Source: Thiobacillus sp. (lineage in GTDB: Bacteria; Pseudomonadota; Gammaproteobacteria; Burkholderiales; Thiobacillaceae). From it: a stretch of DNA of 44,408 nt. Position 1 is the stretch's first letter; every line of letters starts with the position of its first letter. Shown in pieces: positions 1-8,607 of this stretch. The stretch lies in NCBI GenBank assembly GCA_024708885.1, contig JANJXT010000056.1, positions 1-44,408 on the forward strand, in the 5' to 3' direction. The translations under genes were made by a program, and so were the position numbers. The notes under the pieces are model-generated. The model saw nothing but the letters and a program-made list of their open reading frames with translations, was not told where the DNA came from and ran no database searches.

Positions 1-357
1 CATCATCGAGTGGCGCGGCACACCGTCGGTGATCCGCTGCGATAATGGTCCCGAGTACATCAGCGGCGCGTTGCTGGCGTGGGCGGAAACGCGTCGGATA
101 CGCATCGAGCATATCCAGCCCGGCAAGCCGCAGCAGAATGCTTATGTGGAACGCTACAACCGCACGGTGCGCTACGACTGGCTGGGGCAGTATCTGTTCG
201 ACTCGATCGAGGAAGTGCAGGAATCGGCCACCCGCTGGCTATGGTCGTACAATCACGAACGTCCGAACATGGCGCTCGGCGGCATCACCCCCATGCAGAA
301 ATTGATGCTCGCCAACTGACTCCATTTCTGGCTGCTGCTAAAAAGGGGGGGATTACC
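1..357 (+). mobile_element. IS3-family insertion sequence, right end only
   Basis: The window opens inside an IS3-family element. Only the end of its transposase gene and a short tail are present. After the stop codon at 317-319, a G-rich stretch (GGGGGGATTACC, about 345-357) is a plausible right terminal inverted repeat, but the left end lies outside the window so the repeat cannot be verified. The exact outer boundary is uncertain by a few bases. Confidence 0.6.
2..319 (+). CDS. IS3-family transposase (OrfB), C-terminal part
   Basis: This is the C-terminal part of the DDE integrase-core transposase that cuts and joins DNA during IS3-family transposition. The second catalytic Asp is seen in IRCDNGPEY and the catalytic Glu in NAYVERYNRT, followed by the family's usual YNHERPNMALGG segment and a short tail ending at 319. 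The frame is open from base 2, so the gene starts upstream of the window. No frameshift is visible in the part shown. The family assignment is firm; the IS subgroup cannot be set from this fragment. Confidence 0.9.
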   Translation: MIEWRGTPSVIRCDNGPEYISGALLAWAETRRIRIEHIQPGKPQQNAYVERYNRTVRYDWLGQYLFDSIEEVQESATRWLWSYNHERPNMALGGITPMQKLMLAN

Positions 358-736
358 GATGGGCTGGTTTCATTGGATGGGTAATATCAACCTTTATGTC
401 GAAGTTATGAGCTGGGACAAGGTGTATAAGGACGCAAAGATGCGTAACCAAATCTTCTTCCAGACACTCGGTATCAGCTAAGGAAGCCAGGGGGGTCAGC
501 CTCTTCCGAAGCGCGGCTTCGGTCAAGCGACTGCACGAGGACAGCCGGCCAACATCAAGACCTAGCAGATAGGAAAGCTGGCAACCTACATCTACCGGCA
601 TACGGACAAGGTGGCGGCCGTTTAGGAAGCCAGCATTAGCCGTTGGGGAATCAGTCAGAGATCGGTGACGATTTCTAGCCAAAATCGAAAGGGTACATGA
701 CGTATCGAATACCAAAATCTTGTTGATGGAAACTGC
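320..736. other. Gap beside the IS end, no clear gene
   Basis: About 400 bases between the transposase and the next gene. An open frame on the plus strand at 359-481 encodes 40 residues (MGWFHWMGNINLYVEV... ending QIFFQTLGIS) with natural-looking composition. It begins right at the IS boundary and may be the tail of a gene cut by the insertion. The sequence AGGAAGCCAG occurs twice (about 481-490 and 625-634). A minus-strand open frame spans 353-763 but shows no recognisable domain. I see no RNA gene. Confidence 0.4.
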
Positions 737-1249
737 ATGACAACACAGAAGACGAGATCGCAACCTTGGTTCCGAGTAGCGGTCGATCTAAAGAAGGATG
801 GCCCATTCTTTGGCATGGTTGGGCTGATCTGCGGCTTTGTTCAGGTTGTTGGATATAAGTATTTCGACAAAGCAGATTGGGGGAGTGAATTGCTACAGGA
901 GCACATCGCGTTCAATTCATTGTTGTTGATGGCGATGTGCCTGTGGCTGGCAAGAGGATTAATGGAGTGGCTAACCATGCACTGGACGATGCAGCGCACA
1001 AAAGTCCTGATAGAACATGTTGCCGGCAGAGCCGTTGCGTTCGGATCGGTCGCTGCATCGGTCATCATTGGCTTTGCGATTTCAGCGGCAATCTTTGGTG
1101 CATATGCGCACGCAATCAAGTTCGCTCAGGCCGCGCTGTATTTCGTGGGGCTTTCCGAAGTCGTAGCCAATCCTCTTCGGCAAGCCGAGCTGTCGAAGGG
1201 TTACTTTCTGGCGCTGGGTATGATCATCGTTACCCCATTCGCGTTCTAG
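737..1249 (+). CDS. Hypothetical membrane protein
   Basis: I do not recognise this 170-residue protein. Three to four hydrophobic segments are visible at about residues 24-40, 58-74, 100-123 and 156-170, so it should sit in the inner membrane. The chain stops inside the last hydrophobic stretch (VTPFAF), which is unusual and could mean a truncated C-terminus. The region is clearly AT-richer than the core genes to the right, as expected for acquired DNA. It converges with the PHP-domain ATPase gene, whose stop lies 31 bases away. No function can be assigned. Confidence 0.55.
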   Translation: MTTQKTRSQPWFRVAVDLKKDGPFFGMVGLICGFVQVVGYKYFDKADWGSELLQEHIAFNSLLLMAMCLWLARGLMEWLTMHWTMQRTKVLIEHVAGRAVAFGSVAASVIIGFAISAAIFGAYAHAIKFAQAALYFVGLSEVVANPLRQAELSKGYFLALGMIIVTPFAF

Positions 1250-1280
1250 ACGGCCCTGTGCATATCAAGCACAGCGATTG

Positions 1281-4200
1281 TTAGAGACCATACTTTTGTT
1301 TTCGATTCTTGAAGGCAGGTTCTGTACCTTCGAGAATTTCAACAACCCTCGCCTTGATTGCGGGCGACTCGATACCCCCTGAGATGTAGTTGAAGGTGTT
1401 CGTCGCCTTGTCGCATGTGGCGGAGATAATTTGCTCGGCATCGCATACGACGGCGAGGTTGGGGTTGTGGGTCACCATGATGACTTGGCGGCGTTGCTTG
1501 GCCGCTTTGATGCATTTAACTAGCACCTTGAAGATCGTCTGGTTGTCGAGATTCTCCTCCGGTTGGTCGACGATGATCGGGATATCGTCCTTATCAACCA
1601 AGAGGTAAAAAACAAGCAGAAGCAGTCCGCGCTCACCGGGTGAAAGCTGGCTGATTTCCTGTTGGTCAAACGTCAGCGAATATCTTGGCGCGAGGTAACT
1701 CATGCCGAAGAGGTAGTCGAAGATATCCTGGGGCTCGCCGCCACGCCGGAGCTGGTCTGCGATCTTTGTTTCGCGGCCGCCGCCTGATTCGCGACGGTCA
1801 AAATGAAGCATATCGTCGATGGTATCGAGAAATTTCAGGCTGGAATCCACATCCCCAAAATTGGCCTCCTTCAACAGCCCGCGCATGAGCTGGTTGCTTT
1901 CGTCCACGCCAGAAAAGCTGCCACGAGATTGTCGGTTGATTCGCGGGAAAAACTGCTCCTGGAAGTTGGACTCTTCAATGCGCACATCGAAATCTAGAGG
2001 TAGATGCATGTCCATCTGCGCGGCTGACTTGACGAATTCCTGCACGGGTTCATACAGCCGGCGGTATTCCTCAACGGTTTTGACGATCTGCTCGTGGACT
2101 TTCTTGGATAGCTCCACGCGGCTGGCCTTCAGTTTCGCGAGCTTGGCTGGAAGGGTGCCCAGCGACTCGATTTCTGCCTTGAACCATTCGATTGATTGAG
2201 CCTTTTCCTTGCTACCCACGAGTTCCTCCTTGGCTCGTTCCCACTTGGCAACCTGCTCCTTAAAGAGGACGAACAAGCGCTGCTTCTCACCGAGCTTGCT
2301 CTTGATCTCGGCAACGGCAATCTCAGCCGCTTCGCGCCTCTTGTTAAGGCCAGATGGGTCTTGGCTGGCAAGCGCCACGTCAACGCTCGTGATCGAATCT
2401 TTCGTCGCCTTGCTGAGCGCCTCGATTTTTGTGGTGTCGATCTTCAAACCCACCAGATCGCCCGCTTTCAAGTCCCCGCCGACCTCTTCCAGTATCAAAG
2501 TCAACTCGGCGACAAACTGGTCATGGGCTTTCTTGTGGTTGGTGATGGCTTGCGTGATCCGGCTCAGGATGGCTTGCCGCTTCGCTTCTGTAGCCTTCTT
2601 GTCTCGGAGTTGCTTTTCCTCGTCGCGCAGTTTTTTGAGTTCGTCTTCCAGGGTTTGAATCTTCTCTGTCGCAACCTTGGACGCTTCCTTGGCTGTATCC
2701 GATGCTGTGGGATCTTCGACCTGTGCGGGTTTTGCTCCTTCGAGTGCAGTTAATTCGGCTACCTTTGCGTCATGCTGCTCTTGGAGGGACTGCTTGAACT
2801 CCGGCGTAAGGCGGCGCTCAGTCTGCAATATGTCTGCATTGACCTTCGAGATTTCTTTGAGCACTTGTTCGCGCGCACTGTCGATCTCTGCGACTTTGAA
2901 ATTGAGCAGCTCGTCCATGGAGGAATAACCCAGGCGCGCCTCTTCCGGAACGTGCGTGTAAATGATCTTGCGCAGCTCGGTATCGAACGTCGCCGAGCCA
3001 CCATCGCCAAGCTCGTTACATAGCGTTTCAAGATAGCTTTGCGGTAGATACTTGACCCGCTCCACACTGGTCTCTAGCGGGTCTTGACCAAGTTGCCGTT
3101 CGGACTCCGTGCAGTCATGCCAGACAAGTGTTCCGACAAAGTGCGGTGCAAGCTTGTTTCGTGGATTTCGAAAGCGCTTGTCGTTCAGAAACGAAAAGCT
3201 CTTGAAGTTTTTAGTATCGCCCGCCAGCGCCACGATGTCGGCCATGGCGCTCTTCCCGCTGCCCTTGTTGCCGATGATAGCAACCAAGTCGTGATTCAGC
3301 GGCATATCAATATCAAACCAAGTGTCGGTGAGCGAGGAACCGGGCTTGCGGTTGACCCGAATCTTGGACACATATTTCGTGCGATTGGCCTCGACAAGCA
3401 GCCTCTTGTGTGGCGTGTCGCCGATGAAAACTCGGTCTTCGAATTCGGTGATGGCCTGCACCAGTCCGTCAAAGGTTGGATCAGCTTTAATCCAGGTAAA
3501 GCAGTTGCCGATGCGATCCTTGTCCGCGGAACTGCTCAGAGCGTGAGCGTCCGAGCAGTCGAGCAGCGTGGCCTTGACATTTGACTCCAACAGCTTTTTT
3601 CTTGCTGCGTCATAGGCAGCAGGGTTGACTGCGGCGGTGAACACCAAGTCGGCTTGGTTGATGATGTTGCGCTTCTCGGCGATTGATTGGTCATCCCACT
3701 TCAAATTATCCCATTCGGTTTTACCGACCGCGATCAAATATTTGCCGGCGAGATAATGTCGGTCAAGAGCTTCAATCACCTTCTCCAAGCTCACACACAG
3801 GTTGTTAAATCCCTCTTGGAGGGGCTGCGCGTAGTCGGCTTTCTTGTCGGCCGGTGCCGAGTCGATGATCATTTGACCTAGCTCGGCCAGGCTTTCCCTA
3901 GTGATCACGCCTTTCCACTTCCCTTTTAGACTGGTGGTATCGGGGATCAAGTCATAGCTGGGGGCCAGGGAACCAAGGAATTGCTGTCGAATGATTTCGG
4001 GGTCGAGAGCGTCAAAGACGACGTGCAGGTTGATGCGGTTCCAGCCGGACTGCGAATAGGTGCCATCCTTATCCTTCTTGACCACTCCCGCGAACTTGTC
4101 CAGCCGCAGCTCGATCACCGGCAGCACGAGGTCGATGTTCTTGAGCCGGCCTTGTTCGAGTTTTGCTTTGCGTACGCGCTCATAGCCATCAATGAAGATA

Positions 4201-4373
4201 TAGTCGTTGATGCCGATGACCTTGAATTCGGGTGGTAGGGCTTCAAGGTCGAGCAGGAAAGACTCCCAGGCTTCGTTATCCGCTCCGGGGTAGTTGTGGA
4301 CAACTGACGATGGCGTGTGGACATGCAAGTCCCACTTTTTCCAAGTCGAGCCGACTAGGTTGTTGTTGCTCAT
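1281..4373 (-). CDS. PHP-domain SMC-like ATPase (TrlF-like)
   Basis: A 1030-residue fusion of an N-terminal PHP metal-dependent hydrolase domain and an SMC/Rad50-like ATPase. The PHP motif DLHVHTP is at residues 15-21, with a further SDAH motif near residue 270. The Walker A GNKGSGKS lies near residue 366. A long charged coiled coil follows (about 480-770). The signature LSPGERG is near 907 and the Walker B IPIIVDQPEENLDN near 930, followed by the His-switch segment MVTHNPNLAV. This is the arrangement of the TrlF-type AAA-like ATPases. By analogy with Rad50-nuclease pairs it may be an ATP-gated nuclease or phosphoesterase acting on nucleic acid; that role is inference. It lies 68 bases downstream of abiEii on the same strand, so co-transcription is likely. 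Confidence 0.85.
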   Translation of the reverse strand: MSNNNLVGSTWKKWDLHVHTPSSVVHNYPGADNEAWESFLLDLEALPPEFKVIGINDYIFIDGYERVRKAKLEQGRLKNIDLVLPVIELRLDKFAGVVKKDKDGTYSQSGWNRINLHVVFDALDPEIIRQQFLGSLAPSYDLIPDTTSLKGKWKGVITRESLAELGQMIIDSAPADKKADYAQPLQEGFNNLCVSLEKVIEALDRHYLAGKYLIAVGKTEWDNLKWDDQSIAEKRNIINQADLVFTAAVNPAAYDAARKKLLESNVKATLLDCSDAHALSSSADKDRIGNCFTWIKADPTFDGLVQAITEFEDRVFIGDTPHKRLLVEANRTKYVSKIRVNRKPGSSLTDTWFDIDMPLNHDLVAIIGNKGSGKSAMADIVALAGDTKNFKSFSFLNDKRFRNPRNKLAPHFVGTLVWHDCTESERQLGQDPLETSVERVKYLPQSYLETLCNELGDGGSATFDTELRKIIYTHVPEEARLGYSSMDELLNFKVAEIDSAREQVLKEISKVNADILQTERRLTPEFKQSLQEQHDAKVAELTALEGAKPAQVEDPTASDTAKEASKVATEKIQTLEDELKKLRDEEKQLRDKKATEAKRQAILSRITQAITNHKKAHDQFVAELTLILEEVGGDLKAGDLVGLKIDTTKIEALSKATKDSITSVDVALASQDPSGLNKRREAAEIAVAEIKSKLGEKQRLFVLFKEQVAKWERAKEELVGSKEKAQSIEWFKAEIESLGTLPAKLAKLKASRVELSKKVHEQIVKTVEEYRRLYEPVQEFVKSAAQMDMHLPLDFDVRIEESNFQEQFFPRINRQSRGSFSGVDESNQLMRGLLKEANFGDVDSSLKFLDTIDDMLHFDRRESGGGRETKIADQLRRGGEPQDIFDYLFGMSYLAPRYSLTFDQQEISQLSPGERGLLLLVFYLLVDKDDIPIIVDQPEENLDNQTIFKVLVKCIKAAKQRRQVIMVTHNPNLAVVCDAEQIISATCDKATNTFNYISGGIESPAIKARVVEILEGTEPAFKNRKQKYGL

Positions 4374-4441
4374 TGTGTCTCTATCTTCCTTTTTCTTGCT
4401 GCCACAAGTGAACTTTGTTATCTGCGCACGAGTATTTTCAA

Positions 4442-5311
4442 CTACCCGTGTAGCAGCCCCGGATAACTCTTCTGTCGCAACTCTTCAATGGCCTTGTCCG
4501 TCAGCTTCCAAGCATCCCCTTTGATGCGAACAATCAGTTCCGTCCACACACGTTCAAAAGCACGAACCGCATCGTCGTCGCCGAACTGAATTCCTGCGGG
4601 CAATAGTGGCGCGATGTCTTCGGTGAGACTGCGTGTTAGCTTTTCCAGCATCCGCTGTTCTGCCACTGCACGGCTGATAGGTTTTCCTTCCAGCGACAAA
4701 TAGTGATCGAAGCAGGCGATGAGCTTGTCCGCGTCCAGTGCAAGCTGATCAAGTCCATGATGCAGGTCGAACAGATCACGGTTCTTGCGGCGTTGGAGCA
4801 AGGCTCGCAGCTTGGTGCCAAACAGTTCTTCGGGCTCGAAGGAAACAATCTTGGCTTCACCCTGATACCAGTCGTTCTCCACGGCAAAGGGATACGACTT
4901 GAGTCCGAAAAAGCTTTCGTGTTCGCGCGTGTTGATTTCGATCTTGAGCTTTAACGTTGCTTGCGTGTCGGCTTCTGGCGCGAACTTGAAGACCAGATGC
5001 ATCGAATGCCCCGCTTGCTCGCGGTTGCACTTACCCAGCCACGACAAAGCATCTCGAATCGCATCGACCGTTGCGCCGATCGGTTCCGTTGGGGTCTGCA
5101 CCAGATCGATGTCTTCGGAGTAGCGCATGGGCTGCGTGAAGAGCAGCTTGTTGATGGCGGTGCCGCCACGAAACGCGATCTTGTCTTTCAAGGCCGGTGC
5201 ATTGAACAAGTCGCACAAGGCACGGCAGATGATGAGGTCTTGTTCGACCTGGCGTGGATCGGGCCAAGGCGCTGTTGCGCTCCAGGCTTGGGTATAGGCG
5301 TTGGGAATCAA
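4442..5311 (-). CDS. abiEii: AbiEii-type nucleotidyltransferase toxin
   Basis: Toxin of a type IV AbiE toxin-antitoxin system, 289 residues. The nucleotidyltransferase core is visible: FRGGT at residues 47-51 (Gly-Gly of the nucleotide-binding turn) and RYSEDIDL at 63-70, whose two Asp residues bind the metal. Family members transfer nucleotides to RNA (tRNA in the best studied cases) and stop growth, in some systems after phage infection. The start codon overlaps the stop of the antitoxin gene by four bases (ATGA), a standard translational coupling for this pair. The length is close to the family norm and no catalytic residue seems missing. Confidence 0.9.
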   Translation of the reverse strand: MIPNAYTQAWSATAPWPDPRQVEQDLIICRALCDLFNAPALKDKIAFRGGTAINKLLFTQPMRYSEDIDLVQTPTEPIGATVDAIRDALSWLGKCNREQAGHSMHLVFKFAPEADTQATLKLKIEINTREHESFFGLKSYPFAVENDWYQGEAKIVSFEPEELFGTKLRALLQRRKNRDLFDLHHGLDQLALDADKLIACFDHYLSLEGKPISRAVAEQRMLEKLTRSLTEDIAPLLPAGIQFGDDDAVRAFERVWTELIVRIKGDAWKLTDKAIEELRQKSYPGLLHG

Positions 5312-6126
5312 AAATCGGTCTCCACGGATTCATTGATGACGAGTTTCCACTTGGCGTCTTTCTCGTGGAGTTCAGCCAGTGATTCCAGAAGCGGTTTGAC
5401 GGAAGGGTCGAGCGGCTTCATGGATTTGGCTTGGCGAGCGAAGGGTTCCAGCGCGCTGGCCTGGCGGACGTGGTTGGTTTGATCCAGTAGGTACCCGAGA
5501 CGACGCACCGAGGCGTTTTCGTAGTGCTCGGCCGCCTTGGCCAGTTTGCGCGGGTCGGCCTTTGCACCGAGGTCTTTCACGATCTGCGCCACGCCGTTGA
5601 TGCCTGCGGCCTTGTGAAAGTAGCGCGCGGCGTCGAGCAAAGTCAGTTCCACCCCGGCGACCTTGGCGAAACCGGCTTCGCTCTTGATCTGCCCGAGCCA
5701 GTCCGGTTGGTTGAGTTGGGCGAATGCAGCCGGGGCCTGATAGACGAACTGGAGGCGGTGGCGGCCGATGTCGAAACCCCGGAGCTGCCGGGGAGCAATC
5801 ACCTGAAAAACCATCGCCGCCTGATGTGTGGAACCATAGAAGGCTGCGGCTCGCAGCAACGAGATTCGATAGTCGATTCCCAGGTACTTCATCAGCGGGT
5901 CGATCCAACGCACCGGATCGGGCGCACCGGCTACCTGATCCTCCGGTCGAAGGATCAGGAAGAAACCTCGCCGGGGGCTGGCGAGCCGTCGTTTCTTGGT
6001 CAACCGCGTGGCGGCTGCTGAAAAGGCTTCAGGGCTTGAACCAAGCGCCTGCAACCCATCCTCGCGGCTGAAGTAAGCTCGGCCACGGGAGAGTTGTTCG
6101 TCCAAGTATCGATCCAAGGCACCCAT
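5308..6126 (-). CDS. abiEi: AbiEi-type antitoxin
   Basis: Antitoxin and autorepressor of the AbiE pair, 272 residues. The N-terminal 80 residues fit the family winged-helix region (SREDGLQALGSS... then TRLTKKRRLASPRRGFFLIL), and the rest fits the C-terminal antitoxin domain. It precedes abiEii with a four-base overlap. Known AbiEi proteins bind inverted repeats before their own gene; the 56 bases between this start and the integrase stop are where such sites would lie, but I see no convincing repeat. The three genes abiEi, abiEii and the PHP-SMC ATPase read as one operon. Confidence 0.88.
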   Translation of the reverse strand: MGALDRYLDEQLSRGRAYFSREDGLQALGSSPEAFSAAATRLTKKRRLASPRRGFFLILRPEDQVAGAPDPVRWIDPLMKYLGIDYRISLLRAAAFYGSTHQAAMVFQVIAPRQLRGFDIGRHRLQFVYQAPAAFAQLNQPDWLGQIKSEAGFAKVAGVELTLLDAARYFHKAAGINGVAQIVKDLGAKADPRKLAKAAEHYENASVRRLGYLLDQTNHVRQASALEPFARQAKSMKPLDPSVKPLLESLAELHEKDAKWKLVINESVETDF

Positions 6127-6182
6127 TCCCCGTTTGTACTCAAAAACTGACAGAAAGGCAACGTTCTTGCATATGGTTGGGG

Positions 6183-7317
6183 CTACGTCAACCGCTTCGC
6201 TAAGTCCTTCGCCCTCGGGTGGTAGTACCGCATCAGCATGCGCGGGTCCTTGTGGCCGGTGATCTTGGTCAGTTCGTGCATCGGGAAGATGGCGGCCAGG
6301 CGCGACGTGGCTTCATGCCGAAGATCGTGGAACCGCAGATCGAGCAGATACTTCGGGTCTGGCCGAACCTTGGCCGCCTTGCATTCATCCTCGTATGCCT
6401 TCCTGGCACGCTCCACGGCGCGCTCGAACGCGCGCGTCACCGCATCACCGCGAATTTTGAACACGCGGCTGTCGTTTTCTTCGGCTTCGTCACCTTCCTG
6501 CTCATCGTCGTTCTCTTCCGGTATCAGGACTTCGAGCACGGCCACGGCCTTTGAAGAAAGTGGCACGTCGCGCGGCTCTCCGTTCTTCGTCTTGGATAGG
6601 TGAGCCACGCGATCCTGGAGGTCGATATGCTCCCAGCGGAGGCCAACGATCTCGCCGTGGCGCATCGCGGTCTCCACGGCCAACCGAATGATGGCCGGGA
6701 GAAAGCTGGAGCCAGTGGCAGCGATCACACGCGCCAATTCGTCGTCAGGTGTATCCCGACTGGACTTCTGATCCGCCGCTTCCTCGCCGGCCTCCGGCGT
6801 GTCGGCTGGCTTGGCCACCGCGATCCGCCGGGTGCGTGCATTGTTGGGTTGCGGCTTGCGCACCAGTTCCAGGGGGTTCGACAAGCTCTCCATGCCCCAT
6901 TCCTTGCGAGCATGTTGAAGACGTGGGACAGTAGTTGCAGCCGCCGCAAAACGGTGGCCGGCTTCAGGGTCTTCAGCCATTCATCGCGCAGCTTGGCGAT
7001 ATCGGCGCTGCGAATCGCCGGCATGGTTCGCAAGGCAAGCTCAGTGCCTTTCCAGATCCGCAGGACGGATTTCTCGGCTTCCTCGCCGTTCTTGTGAACT
7101 GTCACCTCGTGCTCGTACCGGCCCAGTGCCTCGTAGAGGGTCGTTGCCTCGGCCTCTGCCCGGCTGACGAATGCGCCTCAGTCGATCTGATGCTCGATGG
7201 CTCTGGCCCATTCCTCAGCCTCGGCGCGGGTGTTGAAGGTCTTGACCTGATCGGGGTAGCCCTTGCGGCGAATCCGTGCCTGCCATTGCAGTTCGCCACG
7301 CTTGCGGAAATTGGCCA
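6183..7317 (-). pseudogene. Tyrosine integrase, broken
   Basis: Site-specific recombinase of the tyrosine (phage/ICE) family that once moved the left-hand element. The catalytic region is readable: Arg in MRHGEIVGL, HDLRH in RFHDLRHEA, and ITGHKD followed by the Tyr in MRYYHP. Translation from ATG 7317 gives MANFRKRGELQWQARIRRK, the usual N-terminal domain, but meets an in-frame TGA at 7180-7178. A second defect, a one- or two-base frameshift at about 6901-6912, separates the core-binding part (...HVFNMLA) from the catalytic part (RKEWGMESLSNP). An acidic insert (EENDDEQEGDEAEEND) lies in the catalytic domain. Two independent lesions make the gene almost certainly inactive. Either could in principle be a read error. 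Confidence 0.85.
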
Positions 7318-7466
7318 TTTTTCGTGTTCTTCACCTGTCAGCACCGGCAGTCAGTGGGACAGGATTGGGACAAAAAAGCCAATCACCATGCCGAGAGAAT
7401 GCCGCCTATGCCTATAAACTGTTGATACGCATAGACTACAGCATTCCCGATGGAAGTCGAGTTCAG

Positions 7467-7514
7467 GCATTCGCAATGCGAAGGTCGGGAGTTCGATCCT
7501 CCTCCGCTCCACCA
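7467..7514 (+). other. Attachment site: 3' part of tRNA-Ala(CGC)
   Basis: The bases match a tRNA from the anticodon arm to the CCA end. GCATT-CGC-AATGC (7467-7479) gives a CGC anticodon with T before it and AA after it. The T arm is GGGAG/CTCCT around TTCGATC, the acceptor 3' strand is CCGCTCC (7504-7510), then A and CCA. The matching acceptor 5' strand (GGAGCGG) and D arm are absent upstream, so this is not a whole tRNA. The match begins at the symmetric anticodon stem-loop, a known crossover site for tyrosine integrases. I infer it is an attachment-site scar, with the intact tRNA expected at the other end of the element, left of the window. Confidence 0.75.
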
Positions 7515-7522
7515 CCATTCAG

Positions 7523-7550
7523 CGCCCAACCGTTCTCGGTTGGGCGTTTT
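7523..7550 (+). terminator. Rho-independent terminator of the former tRNA gene
   Basis: A perfect 10-base stem (CGCCCAACCG / CGGTTGGGCG, 7523-7532 and 7537-7546) with a TTCT loop, followed by TTTT and a T-rich tail. It lies nine bases after the tRNA CCA end, so it is probably the original terminator of the tRNA-Ala gene left behind by integration. Confidence 0.85.
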
Positions 7551-7559
7551 CATTTTTAG

Positions 7560-7825
7560 TGTTGTTCATCAAACACTTGTGCGTGTGCCATCGGGAGTGG
7601 TTTGCCTGCGTGTTTGCACGGGCAGGGTCGTGCATCAACCCGTAAGTTGGCAATACCAGCCCCAGAGTCATCCTTTGGGCGGGCAGCACCGCTTGCGCTC
7701 CGTCAGTTCAGCCTCGATCTGGTCAAGCGAATTGACCTAGGGAAAGCGGGATGTCGATTTGTCATTATGGCGCCAAAATGGCGACAGTGATACACTGAAA
7801 ACTCAAGTGATTGTTGGAGGTGAAA
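7560..7825. promoter_or_regulatory. Non-coding stretch before the first TA pair, possible operator
   Basis: No gene is visible between the terminator and the toxin-antitoxin pair. A short inverted repeat CGCCA-AAA-TGGCG (7771-7783) lies 42 bases before the antitoxin start and may be its autoregulatory operator; TACACT at 7791-7796 could be a -10 box. Both are guesses from position and symmetry. A ribosome site GGAGG is at 7816-7820. Confidence 0.35.
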
Positions 7826-8137
7826 ATGACTGCCGCTATTGCCAAACAAGATCGTATTGGTGCTCGGGTTCCGCATGAGGTCTATGAGACGCTGTGCCGT
7901 GCCGCCGAACTGACGGGGGCCACGGTCAACCAGTTCCTGGTGCAGGCTGCGTTGAAAGAAGCCCAGGAAGTCATCGAGCGGGAAGAGGTCATCCGCCTCA
8001 GCCCGCGCGACTGGAACTGGCTGCTCGACTTGATGGAAAACCCGCCCAAGCCGAACGCCAAGTTGAAGGCTGCCATGAAGCGTTATCAGAAAGCCAAGCG
8101 AGACGATGCAGGTACTGCCTTTAGCTGGGAACCATGA
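7826..8137 (+). CDS. DUF1778-family antitoxin (TacA-like)
   Basis: A 103-residue antitoxin with a ribbon-helix-helix N-terminus and a C-terminal segment that covers its GNAT toxin. Visible family signs are RIGARVPHEVYETLCRAAEL followed by TVNQFLVQAALKEA and the conserved ..IRLSPRDWNWLLDLMENPP. I chose ATG 7826 because GGAGG lies five bases before it; a TTG at 7811 in the same frame has no such site. The toxin gene overlaps its end by 32 bases. As a RHH protein it should repress its own promoter. A second DUF1778 gene at 17097 is a clear paralogue. Confidence 0.85.
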   Translation: MTAAIAKQDRIGARVPHEVYETLCRAAELTGATVNQFLVQAALKEAQEVIEREEVIRLSPRDWNWLLDLMENPPKPNAKLKAAMKRYQKAKRDDAGTAFSWEP

Positions 8138-8594
8138 CCGGCAGGGTTTCGACTGTGGCCGCCAGGAACTGAACGACTGGCTGCGGCAGGTCGCTCGCCA
8201 GCATCAGGACAAGGGGCTGTCGAAAACCTTCGTCGCCATCCGTGAGGACGAACCGGCCCGCATTTGCGCCTACTATGCGCTGACCTTGGCCGAACTCGAA
8301 ATCCGGTATCTGCCGGATGCCTGGCGGAAGAAACTGCCGCGCCGTATCCCCGGCGTGCGGCTCGGCCGGCTGGCAGTCGACCGGCAATACCAGGGCAAAG
8401 GGCTGGGAGGGCTGCTGTTGATCGACGCCTTGACGCGGGCGCGTCGCATCTATGCCGAGGCGGGCGGGATTGGCTTGTTCGTCGACGCACTCGATGAACA
8501 GGCAGCCGGGTACTATCGCCGTTTCGGTTTCGAAGTCGCGCCGGATAATCCGCTATTGCTGTTCCTGTCGGCAAAGGTCGCGGAACAAGAATGA
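8106..8594 (+). CDS. GNAT acetyltransferase toxin (TacT-like)
   Basis: A 162-residue GNAT-fold N-acetyltransferase. Family members paired with DUF1778 antitoxins acetylate aminoacyl-tRNA and block translation. The acetyl-CoA loop is seen as RLAVDRQYQGKGLGGLLL, and the C-terminal GFEVAPDNPLLLFL with YYRRFG carries the usual catalytic Tyr region. The start overlaps the antitoxin gene. The hsdM start codon follows only 13 bases after the stop, so this pair probably leads one transcript with the restriction genes and may help keep the locus in place. Confidence 0.87.
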   Translation: MQVLPLAGNHDRQGFDCGRQELNDWLRQVARQHQDKGLSKTFVAIREDEPARICAYYALTLAELEIRYLPDAWRKKLPRRIPGVRLGRLAVDRQYQGKGLGGLLLIDALTRARRIYAEAGGIGLFVDALDEQAAGYYRRFGFEVAPDNPLLLFLSAKVAEQE

Positions 8595-8607
8595 TTTGAA
8601 GGGTGAG

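Noticed and set aside
353-763. 136-residue minus-strand gene beside the IS end
   Set aside because: No recognised domain, it overlaps the start of the membrane protein gene and has no convincing ribosome site; kept only as a note in the gap entry.
7102-7344. Small 80-residue minus-strand gene before the integrase
   Set aside because: Its frame is offset from the true integrase N-terminus (MANFRKRGELQWQ), which is in another frame over the same bases.
7438-7514. Complete tRNA gene
   Set aside because: Only the anticodon arm, T arm and acceptor 3' strand are present; the acceptor 5' strand and D arm are missing upstream, and two base pairs at the base of the anticodon stem do not form.
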